Shown here: positions 1 through 8,513 of the stretch, piece after piece
Layout of the letters: each line of letters opens with the position of its first letter
Numbering within the stretch: position 1 is the first letter of the stretch
Assembly (NCBI GenBank): GCA_020693165.1
Contig: JAIMJQ010000008.1
Span: 1 to 38,526, forward strand
From: Xanthomonas sp.
GTDB taxonomy: Bacteria > Pseudomonadota > Gammaproteobacteria > Xanthomonadales > SZUA-5
Length of the DNA stretch: 38,526 bases
Direction of reading: 5' to 3'
The notes under the pieces: model-generated
Seen by the model: the letters and a program-made list of their open reading frames with translations, nothing else
What the model was told of the DNA's origin: nothing
Databases searched by the model: none
Program-made: the position numbers and the translations under genes

Positions 1-57
1 TTCCCCGTTCCCCGTTCCCCGTTCCCCGCTTCCCCGTTCCCCGTTCCCCGTTCCCCG
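1..57. repeat. Heptamer tandem repeat (TTCCCCG)n
   Basis: Eight copies of the 7-mer TTCCCCG run from the window edge to position 57. A single extra C at 29 separates the first four from the last four. The array probably continues left of the window. It lies exactly where the minus-strand fabI gene should end, so it may form or alter the 3' end of that gene. A related heptamer (CGTGCCC) forms another array at 35121-35148. Confidence 0.9.
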
Positions 58-848
58 CCTCTGCCGATCAACTCGCCCATGCTGACATGGCTGAAGCCGC
101 CGTCGACGTAGACCACCTCGCCGGTGATTCCCGCCGCGAGGTCGGAGCACAGGAATGCTGCGGCATTGCCGACATCCTCGATGCTGACGGCGCGCCTGAG
201 CGGCGCGGTGCGCTCGAAATGGTCGAGCATCTTGCGGAAGTTGCCGATGCCGGCTGCGGCGAGGGTCTTGATCGGACCTGCCGAGATGGCGTTGACACGG
301 GTCCCTTCCGGACCGAGGTCTTGCGCCAGATAGCGCACGCAAGCTTCCAGCGATGCTTTCGCCAGGCCCATGACGTTGTAGTTGGGCAGTGCCCGCACTG
401 CGCCGAGATAGCTCAGCGTCAGCAGCGAACCGCGACGGCCGTGCATCAGCGCGCGTCCGCCTTTGGCCAGCGCCGCCAGACTGTAGCTGCTGATCTCGTG
501 GGCCGTATTGAAGCCTTCGCGGGTCACTGCGTCGATGAATCGACCCTGGATCTGGTCGCGCGGCGCGTAGGCGATCGAGTGCACCAGAATGTCGAGCCCG
601 TCCCAGGTCTGCGCCAGTTCGGCGTACATGCGATCGACGTCGCCATCCACGGCGACATCGCAGGCCAGCACCGGGCCGCCGCCGAACTCCGCAGCAGCGG
701 CGTCGACGCGCTCCTTCAGGCGTTCGTTCTGATAGGTGAACGCCAGCTCAGCGCCTTCGCGATGCATCGCCTGGGCGATGCCCCAGGCGATCGATCGGTG
801 CGAGGCGATGCCGGTGATCAGTGCGCGCTTGCCGTTGAGAAAACCCAT
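1..848 (-). CDS. fabI: Enoyl-[acyl-carrier-protein] reductase (NADH) FabI, 3' end outside window
   Basis: FabI catalyses the last, NADH-dependent reduction in each cycle of type II fatty acid elongation in the cytoplasm. The protein starts [20 protein letters not shown], the FabI-type nucleotide-binding glycine motif with its characteristic S-x-S/R-I region. HSIAYAPR follows near residue 95. The catalytic Tyr-x6-Lys appears as YNVMGLAK near residues 156-163, and the C-terminal YVDGGF is present. The E. coli protein has 262 residues. Here codon 262 falls at about position 63 and no stop follows; the frame stays open through the heptamer array to the edge, adding Gly/Arg/Glu/Asn residues. ATG at 848 is the only sensible start. 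The gene reads away from mltD, with a 131-bp gap in which I see no other gene. Confidence 0.93.
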   Translation of the reverse strand, partial: MGFLNGKRALITGIASHRSIAWGIAQAMHREGAELAFTYQNERLKERVDAAAAEFGGGPVLACDVAVDGDVDRMYAELAQTWDGLDILVHSIAYAPRDQIQGRFIDAVTREGFNTAHEISSYSLAALAKGGRALMHGRRGSLLTLSYLGAVRALPNYNVMGLAKASLEACVRYLAQDLGPEGTRVNAISAGPIKTLAAAGIGNFRKMLDHFERTAPLRRAVSIEDVGNAAAFLCSDLAAGITGEVVYVDGGFSHVSMGELIGRGGERGTGNGEAGNGERGTG

Positions 849-979
849 GCTGTTGATGCTCCCGAGTCTGGCTTCAGTCGTGGGCGTGGAGAATGCCGCG
901 ATCGGATCGCGGCGGACAGTCCGTTGTTGTCGATTCGATGAGAGCGGGAACGCCATAGCCTGGCAGCGGCGCTCACGCG

Positions 980-2191
980 TCAGGAATTGTCCTCGACCAC
1001 CAACGTCTGCCCGATGCGCAGCACGCTGCGCTGGTTGAGGCCATTCCAGCGCATCAGATCGGCGATCTGGACGCGATAGCGCTTGCTGATCGTCCACAAC
1101 GAATCACCGGAACTGACCCGGTGGACACGCCCACCGGTCGCGGCTACCCGGCTTGCTGGGGCTGCGCGCGGCGCGACCTTCGGCATATCCCCGGCCGCGA
1201 CCGCGGCGTCGACGATGTCGAGCGCGCCCGCCGGCAGCAGCATCGGCGCGCTGGCGTCGGTTGCCCGACGCGCAAATGCACGCTGGTTCCAGGTCTTGAG
1301 ACTTGCTGCTGGCAAACCGGCCCGCGCTGCAAGCGCATGCGGGTCGATCGGGTAGGGGGGGCTGAACACGACCAGGCGGGCCTCGTTTGCCAGCATCGGC
1401 AGTTGCATCCCAAAGCGCTCGGGTTCGCCGATCAGGCAGCCGAGCGCCTTCAGCTTGTCGATGTAGTCGTGGGTGGTACGCGGCAAACCGAGTCCCTCGA
1501 GCGACTTCAGGCTGGCGTGTTCATGCCCCGCCAACGCCTTGCGCAACCGGTAGGCGCCGGCGTTGTAGGCGGCGAACATCAGTTTCGGGTTGTTCGAGAA
1601 CGCATCCGCGTTGAGCTTGAGCAACCGCAGCGCAGCCTCGGTGGAGGCGAGGACGTCGAGCCGATCGTCGCTGCCGCCGCGGACTCCGAGGCCGAAGCGC
1701 CGCCCGGTATCCGGCATCAATTGCCACATTCCCAAGGCGCCGGCAGGGCCGCGCGCGTCGGAGCGGTAATAGCTTTCGATGATCGGCACCAGCATGACTT
1801 CGCTTGGCAGACCACGCGCCTCGGCCTGGGTCAGCACGTAGTCCATCAATGGCGCCACCGGCGCCAGGGTTGCGGCGAAGCGCTCGGGCTTGCCAGCGTA
1901 TCGACTGACCCAGCGCTGGGCGCCGGGACCTAGATCGCAGGATTTCCAGTGGCGGCCGCGATCGAAACGCTCCCAGAGGTCTGGTGCAACGCTCAAGGTC
2001 GCCGGCTCCGGCATCACCGGCAGCGCCGGTTGCGGTGGCTGAACTTGCGCGGGCGGCGGCAAGCTGCTGCTGTCGCCCGCCGCTTGCGACCGGATCGGCA
2101 AGCTGCTGCAGGCGCTCAGCGCCCAGGTGGCCAGCGCCACCAGCAGCAGTCGGATGCGGGTCGTGCGGGAAACCTCGATACGCGCGTTCAA
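980..2191 (-). CDS. mltD: Membrane-bound lytic murein transglycosylase D-like lipoprotein with LysM
   Basis: This enzyme cleaves glycan strands of peptidoglycan at the outer membrane, forming 1,6-anhydro-muramyl ends. The N-terminus is a lipoprotein signal: a hydrophobic stretch, then LSAC with the lipidated Cys at residue 28. The SLT domain covers roughly residues 105-260. The catalytic Glu is in [10 protein letters not shown] (about residue 139), followed by [10 protein letters not shown] and [10 protein letters not shown], the usual family motifs. One LysM domain ([16 protein letters not shown] to IGQTLVV) ends the protein; E. coli MltD has two. The start is a TTG at 2191 that overlaps the gloB stop by 4 bp (TTGA). 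No ATG precedes the signal sequence, so translational coupling to gloB is likely. Total 403 aa. Confidence 0.9.
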   Translation of the reverse strand: MNARIEVSRTTRIRLLLVALATWALSACSSLPIRSQAAGDSSSLPPPAQVQPPQPALPVMPEPATLSVAPDLWERFDRGRHWKSCDLGPGAQRWVSRYAGKPERFAATLAPVAPLMDYVLTQAEARGLPSEVMLVPIIESYYRSDARGPAGALGMWQLMPDTGRRFGLGVRGGSDDRLDVLASTEAALRLLKLNADAFSNNPKLMFAAYNAGAYRLRKALAGHEHASLKSLEGLGLPRTTHDYIDKLKALGCLIGEPERFGMQLPMLANEARLVVFSPPYPIDPHALAARAGLPAASLKTWNQRAFARRATDASAPMLLPAGALDIVDAAVAAGDMPKVAPRAAPASRVAATGGRVHRVSSGDSLWTISKRYRVQIADLMRWNGLNQRSVLRIGQTLVVEDNS

Positions 2192-2949
2192 CTGGCGTTC
2201 TTCCAGGCCCGCAGCGTGGCAAAAACATCGACCCGGTCAGCGAGTCGAGTGCCGGCGTGCGCCGCGGCGGCGGCGCGTACTGCGGCGTCGTCGCAGCGCA
2301 GGAAGGGGTTGCAGCGGCGCTCACTGCCGATCGTGGTCGGGATGCTCGGCAGTTCGCGCTCGCGCAGGTCACGAATCTCGGCGACGCGCTGCGCCAGATC
2401 GTCATTGGCCGGATCCACGGTCCGCGCGAAGCGCGCATTCGCCTGCGTGTATTCATGCGCACAGTAGACGCGCGTCGCATCGGGCAATGCCGCCAGTCGG
2501 TCCAGCGACTCCAGCATCTGCGCCGGATCGCCCTCGAACACGCGACCGCAGCCGAGACTGAACAGTACGTCGCCGCAGAAAAGCTTGTCGCGGTCGCGGT
2601 AGCAGATGTGCGAGCGCGTGTGCCCGGGCGTGGCGACGACCTCGAAGGCGCAGTCGTCGTCGAGGACGACGTGGTCGCCACCGGCGACGATCTCGGTCAG
2701 TCCGGGAATTCGCTGATCGGCGGGTCCGATGCGCCGGGCTTCCGGCCATTGCTGCGCCAGCCGGACGATGCCGCCGATGTGGTCGGGGTGATGGTGCGTC
2801 ACCAGGATCGCGCGCAGCGGCTGATCGCAGGCAGCGAGGTAGCGCTCGACCACCGCAGCATCGCCCGGGTCGACCACGGCGACGCCGCTGGCGCAGCGCA
2901 GCGCGAAGATGTAGTTGTCGGAGAACGCGGGGAGCAGGATGACTTGCAT
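2188..2949 (-). CDS. gloB: Hydroxyacylglutathione hydrolase (glyoxalase II)
   Basis: GloB hydrolyses S-lactoylglutathione to lactate and glutathione, the second step of methylglyoxal detoxification. The 253-aa protein begins MQVILLPAFSDNYIF, the usual GloB N-terminus. It carries the metal-binding THHHPDHIGG at about residues 52-61, ATPGHTRSHICY, LFCGDVLFSLGCGRVFEG and the C-terminal CAHEYTQANARFA. An upstream in-frame extension is open but unlike the family, so I take ATG at 2949. It overlaps the downstream mltD start by 4 bp and diverges from the YafS-like gene. The gloB-yafS-rnhA-dnaQ neighbourhood is also known in E. coli, though with other orientations. Confidence 0.95.
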   Translation of the reverse strand: MQVILLPAFSDNYIFALRCASGVAVVDPGDAAVVERYLAACDQPLRAILVTHHHPDHIGGIVRLAQQWPEARRIGPADQRIPGLTEIVAGGDHVVLDDDCAFEVVATPGHTRSHICYRDRDKLFCGDVLFSLGCGRVFEGDPAQMLESLDRLAALPDATRVYCAHEYTQANARFARTVDPANDDLAQRVAEIRDLRERELPSIPTTIGSERRCNPFLRCDDAAVRAAAAAHAGTRLADRVDVFATLRAWKNAS

Positions 2950-3335
2950 CGATTTGAACGGCGGCGGGAACGGAAGCGTGTGAACAACGAAGTGCGGCCC
3001 TGGGCCGACAATCCGCGCGACGCTGCGATTGCGGCGGCGACCGGGCGCGGAATGGTCGCAGAGAGGCGGAATTCGGTCAAATTCCGGGCAGCCGGTAGTC
3101 AGGATCGGCAAACATCGCGTCAGATCGGCAAGGCAGGCGCCGCTGCCAGCCCCGATTTTGCCCGCGTCGCCGTCGATCAGGCTGTCCGTCGCGCCCGCCA
3201 TCTGCACCCACCGGTGTCTCCGGCAGCCCGCATTTCTCACACCGGAGTGAGAAATGCGGACGAGCGCTGAAAAATGCAGGTCGGCGAGGAGCGGGCTATG
3301 CTGATGGCAATCAGTGACTGGATGCCCTGAAGCCG
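2950..3335. other. Divergent intergenic region between gloB and the YafS-like gene
   Basis: No gene is seen in these 386 bases. The region must hold the promoters of both divergent transcripts. A plausible -10 box TATGCT lies at 3297-3302 on the plus strand without a clear -35. The one obvious structure is the hairpin at 3228-3259, listed separately. Confidence 0.6.
3228..3259. repeat. Hairpin, GCATTTCTCAC / GTGAGAAATGC
   Basis: A perfect 13-bp stem (3228-3240 with 3247-3259) and a 6-base loop ACCGGA. There is no T-tract, so it is not a standard terminator. It is probably a dispersed palindromic element of this genome; only one copy lies in the window. Confidence 0.7.
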
Positions 3336-4022
3336 ATGTCGAGCCTGGAACACGACCCGCGGTTGCCGGCGCGCTGCGAGCGCGCCTGCGCGGCGTTGAT
3401 CGAGGAGCGCTGGCGGCGTTCGCCGGGATTGGCGCTGCGGCTCGCGCGCAGCACGCCGGGCGTGGTCGAAAGGCCAGGGCGCACACGCTTCGACCTCGTC
3501 TGGGTCGAATCCGACCACAGCATCGGCGGGCCGCTGCGCGGTCGCTGGCCGTGCTTGCCGCTGGCCGATGCTTCTTTCTCCCTGGTGATCCTCGATTGCC
3601 TGGCGATCAAGGATGATGCTGCGCTGCTGCCGATCCTCGACGAGGCTGTGCGCGTGCTCGCCGATGATGGCCGCCTGCTGGTCCTGGATGCCGACCCCTG
3701 GGGCTGGCTCGGGCTGCGCAGCCGGATCGCCGGCGAGCGTGTCGCGATGTCGCAACGGCGCCTGCGCGGACTGCTGCGGCGGACCGGGCTCGAGGACATC
3801 GAGGTCGACCGCGCGCTATGTTGGCCGCCCTTGCCGACGGCGCTGATCGAGCGCCATGGCGATACGCTGGATCGCTTCGGCCGGCGCTGGTGGCCGCTGC
3901 CCGGCAGTGTCTACAGCGTCTGCGGGCGCAAGCGCAGCAGCAACGTGATCGCAATCCCGGTAGCACGCGATCGGCGGCATGGGCTGGTCGCGGCGCCGGA
4001 GGGCATGCGCCGTGCAGGCTGA
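3336..4022 (+). CDS. yafS: YafS-like SAM methyltransferase family protein
   Basis: A 228-aa protein resembling the second half of a class I methyltransferase fold. The segment [18 protein letters not shown] (about residues 73-90), then a helix and [24 protein letters not shown], matches the Methyltransf_11 pattern of E. coli YafS. YafS also lies between gloB and rnhA. A clear GxGxG SAM-binding motif I is missing from the N-terminal half, so activity is uncertain. Family members are sometimes annotated as methyltransferases without known substrate. The start ATG at 3336 has only a weak Shine-Dalgarno. The 3' end overlaps rnhA by 11 bp, suggesting one transcript yafS-rnhA-dnaQ. The symbol rests on gene context as well as sequence. 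Confidence 0.7.
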   Translation: MSSLEHDPRLPARCERACAALIEERWRRSPGLALRLARSTPGVVERPGRTRFDLVWVESDHSIGGPLRGRWPCLPLADASFSLVILDCLAIKDDAALLPILDEAVRVLADDGRLLVLDADPWGWLGLRSRIAGERVAMSQRRLRGLLRRTGLEDIEVDRALCWPPLPTALIERHGDTLDRFGRRWWPLPGSVYSVCGRKRSSNVIAIPVARDRRHGLVAAPEGMRRAG

Positions 4023-4494
4023 ACCCGAGCAGGTGGTTGCGTGGACCGACGGCGCCTGTTCCGGAAACCCGGGTCCGGGCGCTTGGGGCGCGCTGCTGAT
4101 CTTTCGCGGCAACGAGCGCGAGCTGTGTGGTTTCGAAGCGGCCACCACCAACAACCGGATGGAGCTGATGGGCGCGATTGCGGCGCTGGAAGCGTTGAAG
4201 CGGGATTGCGTGGTGCATTTGCACAGCGACTCCCAATACGTCTGCAAGGGTATCCAGGAATGGCTGCCGGGGTGGATCCGTCGTGGCTGGAAAACTGCCG
4301 CCGGCAAGCCGGTGCTGAATCAGGATTTGTGGGAGCGCCTCGCGCTGCAGGCGCGCCGCCATCGGGTCCACTGGCATTGGGTCAAGGGCCATAGCGGCGT
4401 GGCGCTCAACGAGCGCGTCGACCAGATCGCCCGCAACTGCCTGGAACGCGAACGTCCGCTGCTGCGACCGCGCGAAGCGGAGGGCGGCGCATGA
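4012..4494 (+). CDS. rnhA: Ribonuclease HI
   Basis: RNase HI degrades the RNA strand of RNA-DNA hybrids, such as R-loops and primer remnants. All four carboxylate residues are visible: Asp in [13 protein letters not shown], Glu in [10 protein letters not shown], Asp in HLHSDSQYV and Asp in NERVDQIAR. The WVKGHSG substrate-handling loop is also present. I choose GTG at 4012 because GGAGGG lies at 3998-4003, eight bases upstream, and it gives a normal 160-aa protein. A longer reading from ATG 3979 would add unrelated residues. It overlaps the yafS-like gene at its start, and dnaQ by ATGA at its end, which suggests coupled expression. Confidence 0.96.
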   Translation: MQAEPEQVVAWTDGACSGNPGPGAWGALLIFRGNERELCGFEAATTNNRMELMGAIAALEALKRDCVVHLHSDSQYVCKGIQEWLPGWIRRGWKTAAGKPVLNQDLWERLALQARRHRVHWHWVKGHSGVALNERVDQIARNCLERERPLLRPREAEGGA

Positions 4495-5189
4495 GGCAGA
4501 TCGCGCTCGATACCGAGACCACCGGAATGGATATCGATGCCGGCAATCGCATCGTCGAGATCGGCTGCATCGAAGTAGCGCAACGGGTGATCACCGGTCG
4601 TCGTTTCCATGCTTATCTCAATCCGGATCGCGACAGCGAACCGGGAGCACTGGCGGTGCATGGATTGACTACGGATTTTCTGCAGGACAAGCCGCGCTTT
4701 GCCGATGTCGTCGACCAGTTCCTCGCCTTCATCGACGGCGCCGAACTGTTGATCCACAACGCCAGCTTCGATCTCGGCTTCCTTAACGCGGAACTGCGGC
4801 GGGCCCGGTTCGATCTGCGCATCGAAGATCGCCATCCGGTGATCGACACGCTGCGCCTGGCGCGCGAACGCCATCCGGGCCAGCGCAACTCGCTGGATGC
4901 GCTGTGCAAGCGTTACCAGGTCGACAACTCCGCGCGCAGCTACCACGGTGCGTTGCTCGACGCGCGCTTGCTCGCCGACGTCTACCTCGGCATGACCGCG
5001 GGCCAGGGCAGCCTCAGCCTGGATGTTGCCGGTGGTGCGTTGAACGCTCCGCAGGTCGAAAATACGGGGGCGCTGCGGATTCCCCGGCGCCCGGTCAGCG
5101 TCGACGAGGCCGCCCGGCACGAGCAGCGCGTGGCCGCCCTGGAGCAGAAATCCGGCACGACCTCGCTGTGGAGGCAATGGTCAGCCTGA
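4491..5189 (+). CDS. dnaQ: DNA polymerase III epsilon subunit (3'-5' proofreading exonuclease)
   Basis: DnaQ proofreads replication errors within the Pol III core. The exonuclease motifs of the DEDDh class are clear: LDTETTG (ExoI, residues 6-12), [14 protein letters not shown] (ExoII, about 89-102) and [15 protein letters not shown] (ExoIIIepsilon). The C-terminal part (about residues 175-232) is the less conserved region that binds the polymerase subunit. Length 232 aa is close to E. coli (243). The start ATG overlaps the rnhA stop as ATGA. In E. coli rnhA and dnaQ are divergent neighbours; here they run in the same direction. The 200 bp after it, up to the cytochrome gene, show no clear terminator or gene. 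Confidence 0.96.
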   Translation: MRQIALDTETTGMDIDAGNRIVEIGCIEVAQRVITGRRFHAYLNPDRDSEPGALAVHGLTTDFLQDKPRFADVVDQFLAFIDGAELLIHNASFDLGFLNAELRRARFDLRIEDRHPVIDTLRLARERHPGQRNSLDALCKRYQVDNSARSYHGALLDARLLADVYLGMTAGQGSLSLDVAGGALNAPQVENTGALRIPRRPVSVDEAARHEQRVAALEQKSGTTSLWRQWSA

Positions 5190-5392
5190 GCTGCCGAGCC
5201 GCTCACCCGTAGCACCGTCGCAGGCCCACGGCGTGGCTTCGGCGCAGTTCGCATGCGCAGCGTCGCCACTGAGCTTCTGAACGCGTCGTGCGACAGACAG
5301 AATGCGTTCGGAAGGTCCCAAGAGGGGTGACGCAGTGTGAACTCCAATGGCAGAATGCGGTTTGCCTCATCGTCGGCCGGGGAGTTCGTCAG

Positions 5393-6754
5393 ATGCTGTG
5401 CACGGGAAACATCGGATTGCGACAGGTCCTGAGTCGGCGAGCGCGGACGCGCTGGCTGCTGCTGGCGGTTTTGGCGATGCAGGTGCTGCCCGTGTGGGCC
5501 GCCGGCGCGGTCGACGAGATCTTCGCCCACAAGCACATGGGCGCGGCGACCTGCGCCAGCTCGGCCTGCCACGGCGCCAACCAGCGCGCGGCCGACGCGC
5601 GCATCCTGCTGAATGAATTCAGCGTCTGGCAGCAGACCGATCCGCACGCGAAATCGTGGGCCACGCTCGGCAATGCCGATTCCCAGCGCATCGCGGCCAA
5701 GCTCGGTCTCGGCAATCCGCAGGAGGCGCCGGTGTGCCTGGCCTGCCACGTCGACACGCCGCCGGGCGAGAAACGCGGCGAGAAATTCCTGTTGACCGAT
5801 GGCATCGGCTGCGAGGCCTGCCACGGCGGTGCCGAAAAGTGGCTGTCGTCGCACACCGACAGCAAGCGCGACCGCGCCGCGTCGTTGGCCGAAGGGTTGT
5901 ATCCGACCGAACAGCCGGTGGCGCGCGCGAAGCTGTGCCTGAGCTGCCACATGGGCACGCGCGACCGCATGATCACGCACAAGATCATGGGAGCGGGGCA
6001 TCCGCGCCTGTCGTTCGAACTGGATACCTTCACCTGGCTCAATCCGCACTACGAAATCGACCAGGATTACATCGAGCGCAAGGGCGAGTTCAACGGTGCC
6101 CGCGACTGGGCCATCGGCCAGGGCGTTTCGGCGATCAACCTGCTCGACATCCTGACCGACGAGAGCAAGGGCTGGACCGGCATCTTCCCGGAACTGGTGC
6201 TGTTCGATTGCCACGCCTGCCATCGGCCGATGAGCGGTCGCCAGTGGGGCCCGCGTCCGGGCACTGGCCTTGGCCCCGGGGTGGTGCGCCTCAACGACGC
6301 CAATCTGGTGATGTTCCGCCATGTGCTCGGGGTGGTCGATCCGGCCGCTGCCGAGGGCTTGCTCAAGGCCACGCGCGAATTGCACCAGGCCACGCTGGTC
6401 AGCCGCGAGCGCACCTTCGCGGCCGCCAATGGGCTGAGGGCCAAGGTCGAGGGGCAACTCGACAAAGTTGCCGCCCATGACTTCGGTCCCGACACACTGG
6501 GTCAGGTGATCGGTAGCCTGTTGCGCGACGCCGAGCGTGGCGAGTTCCGCGATTTCGCTGCCGCAGAGCAAGCGGCGTTGGCCGCGCAATCGGTGGTGGT
6601 GGCCTTCGAAACGGCCAAGCAGTTGGGCGATGCCGACGCGGCCGGCCTGCGCGCCGGTGTCGATCGCGTCTACGCCGCCGTGGAAAAGGAGGACGCCTAC
6701 AGCATGGCGAAGTTTGTCGACGCGCTGAAGGCGTTGCGGGCTGCCGCCAACTGA
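5393..6754 (+). CDS. Pentaheme c-type cytochrome (cytochrome c554-like family)
   Basis: A secreted electron-transfer protein of 453 aa. A basic N-terminus and hydrophobic stretch (residues 21-36, ending VWAAGA) form a signal peptide. Five heme-binding motifs follow: an unusual CASSACH (CX4CH, residues 54-60), CLACH (115-119), CEACH (140-144), CLSCH (182-186) and CHACH (273-277). The layout resembles the cytochrome_C554 domain family of periplasmic multiheme cytochromes; the redox partner is unknown. The last 170 residues are helical and heme-free. I choose ATG at 5393 because GGGGAG lies 8 bases upstream and it places the signal peptide at the N-terminus; an earlier in-frame start at 5288 is less likely. 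It is a single-gene unit with a terminator right after it. Confidence 0.85.
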   Translation: MLCTGNIGLRQVLSRRARTRWLLLAVLAMQVLPVWAAGAVDEIFAHKHMGAATCASSACHGANQRAADARILLNEFSVWQQTDPHAKSWATLGNADSQRIAAKLGLGNPQEAPVCLACHVDTPPGEKRGEKFLLTDGIGCEACHGGAEKWLSSHTDSKRDRAASLAEGLYPTEQPVARAKLCLSCHMGTRDRMITHKIMGAGHPRLSFELDTFTWLNPHYEIDQDYIERKGEFNGARDWAIGQGVSAINLLDILTDESKGWTGIFPELVLFDCHACHRPMSGRQWGPRPGTGLGPGVVRLNDANLVMFRHVLGVVDPAAAEGLLKATRELHQATLVSRERTFAAANGLRAKVEGQLDKVAAHDFGPDTLGQVIGSLLRDAERGEFRDFAAAEQAALAAQSVVVAFETAKQLGDADAAGLRAGVDRVYAAVEKEDAYSMAKFVDALKALRAAAN

Positions 6755-6760
6755 GCGAAA

Positions 6761-6790
6761 GGGGATTGCGCGACCGCGCAATCCCCGTTT
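6761..6790 (+). terminator. Hairpin terminator after the multiheme cytochrome gene
   Basis: GGGGATTGCGC (6761-6771), loop GACC, then GCGCAATCCCC (6776-6786), followed by GTTTC. A perfect 11-bp stem begins 6 bp after the stop codon. The T-run is short, so termination may be partial. About 35 bp further on, AGGAGCGACGCAAGCTCGCGA (6820-6840) recalls dispersed xanthomonad repeats; it is a single copy here. Confidence 0.7.
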
Positions 6791-6965
6791 CAGGCTTCTG
6801 GCCGCGAGACTTTGTTGGCAGGAGCGACGCAAGCTCGCGACTCGCATCAGCGACCTCTGCGCGCCCCCGCGATCGGCCGCCACACCGATCCCGACTCAAC
6901 ATGATCCTTGCGGGCAGGTGTCGCGCGCAGGTCTAATCAGCCTGGGTAACCTGGCGTAGAGTCTC

Positions 6966-8429
6966 ATGGGTGAATTGCCGCAAATTCCGGGTTACAAGCT
7001 GCTCAAGGTCCTGAAGCAGAGCAAGCGCTCGCGTACGTTCCTGGCCGAGCAGCAGTCGCTTGCCCGGCAAGTCGCCCTGAAAGTCCTCAGTGAGGAGTTC
7101 TTCGACGACCCGGCATTGCGCCAGCGCTTCATCGACGAGGGCAAGAGCGCAGCGCGCCTCAATCATCCGCACGTCCTCGCCGTGTTCGACATCGGTTCGG
7201 CCGGAGGATTCCCGTTCATCGCCACCGAATTCGTTCCGGGCGGCACGCTGCGCGACCGCATGCAGCAACCGATGGCGCCGGTGGAGGCACTGCGGATCGC
7301 GCGCGACCTCGCCAGCGCACTCGAATATGCGCATTCCCAGGGCGTGATCCACCGCGACATCAAGCCTTCGAACATCATGTTCCGAGGCGATGGCGCCGCC
7401 GTGCTCGGCGATCTCGGTATCCTCAAGGGGCAGTCGTCCAGCAATTCGATGCAGATCGGCAGTCCACATTACATGAGCCCCGAACAGATCGAGGGTCATA
7501 CCGGTGATGGACGCGCCGACCTTTACAGTCTCGGCATCGTGCTTTTCGAGATGCTGACCGGGCGTCCGGCGTTCGACTCCGATGATCCCTTTGCAGTGAT
7601 CTCCAAGCACCTCACTGAACCGGTGCCGAAATTGCCCGAAGCGCTCAGCCTGTACCAACCTCTGATCGACCGTACGCTGGCGAAGCAGGCAGAAGACCGC
7701 TACGCCTCCGCGCGCGAAATGGTGGTCGCGATCGACGGCTACATCGAGCCGAAGACCGTTCGTGAGCCCCGGAGCGAAGTCGTGCGTGCCGCGGCGACGC
7801 GCCCCGCCGGGCCGGTAGCGGTTGCGGCAACGTCGGTGATGCCGATGCCGGCGGCCAGCGCAGCGACAATCATGCAGCCGGCCGTTACCGATCCGCCGTC
7901 CGCCCACGCAACCGCGCCGGTGGCAGTCGCGACGCCGGCACCGGCAGCGGCGCCCGCACGCCGGAAACCGGTGGCCGCCGCAAACCCGAACAATCTCAGC
8001 CGCGCACTGCTGCGCATCGGTACCTTGCTGTTGCTGGTCGCCGCCATCGTCTGGGGCCTGCTGCGCATGCTGGCCACGCCCGAACCCGTGCCGACCGCGC
8101 CGGCAACAGCATCGCCACAGCTTGGCGGGACGCAGGGTATCGCTGAAGGCGACCTGGCCAAGGCTGAGCGCCTGATCGCGCAGAAGGACTGGTTTGAGCC
8201 GGCCGGAGACAACGCGTTCGACAGCCTCGTCAATGCCGGGCAGGTGCCGGCGTCGCGCGAACGCGCGCAGCAACTGACAGCACGCCTGGTCGAGGCCGTT
8301 GCCGCAGAGGTTGTGGCGAAGCGCAAGAGCGGCGACATTGCCGGGGCCAATCGGCTATTGGCCCAGGCTCGGCAGAAGTTGCCGAATCAGGCCGCGCTGG
8401 AAACACTGCAACAGGCGACGCCGAACTGA
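6966..8429 (+). CDS. Membrane-anchored Ser/Thr protein kinase (PknB/Hanks type), altered ATP loop
   Basis: A 487-aa protein with an N-terminal kinase domain (about 10-260), an Ala/Pro-rich linker, one membrane helix near residues 348-370 (RIGTLLLLVAAIVWGLL) and a helical C-terminal part of about 110 aa. Seen motifs: VALK (Lys39), the paired Glu58, HRDIKPSN (129-136), DLG in place of DFG (149-151), GSPHYMSPEQ activation-loop end, and DLYSLGIVLFEMLTG. The glycine-rich loop is unlike the family: KLLKVLKQSKRSRTFLAEQ has no GxGxxG. ATP may still bind, since the Lys, HRD and DLG motifs are intact. It faces a PP2C phosphatase gene 84 bp away, a common kinase/phosphatase pairing. Substrates are unknown. 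Confidence 0.88.
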   Translation: MGELPQIPGYKLLKVLKQSKRSRTFLAEQQSLARQVALKVLSEEFFDDPALRQRFIDEGKSAARLNHPHVLAVFDIGSAGGFPFIATEFVPGGTLRDRMQQPMAPVEALRIARDLASALEYAHSQGVIHRDIKPSNIMFRGDGAAVLGDLGILKGQSSSNSMQIGSPHYMSPEQIEGHTGDGRADLYSLGIVLFEMLTGRPAFDSDDPFAVISKHLTEPVPKLPEALSLYQPLIDRTLAKQAEDRYASAREMVVAIDGYIEPKTVREPRSEVVRAAATRPAGPVAVAATSVMPMPAASAATIMQPAVTDPPSAHATAPVAVATPAPAAAPARRKPVAAANPNNLSRALLRIGTLLLLVAAIVWGLLRMLATPEPVPTAPATASPQLGGTQGIAEGDLAKAERLIAQKDWFEPAGDNAFDSLVNAGQVPASRERAQQLTARLVEAVAAEVVAKRKSGDIAGANRLLAQARQKLPNQAALETLQQATPN

Positions 8430-8513
8430 TCGGCGTTATTGGTGCTCGAAGTTGTCAGGGCAGACAACCGCAATCGATCTTCCACGGTGGGCTGTGCAGA
8501 TGCAGGTCAGCCC

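Noticed and set aside
2950-3486. In-frame upstream extension of gloB
   Set aside because: The extra residues have no GloB similarity; MQVILLPAF at 2949 is the family start.
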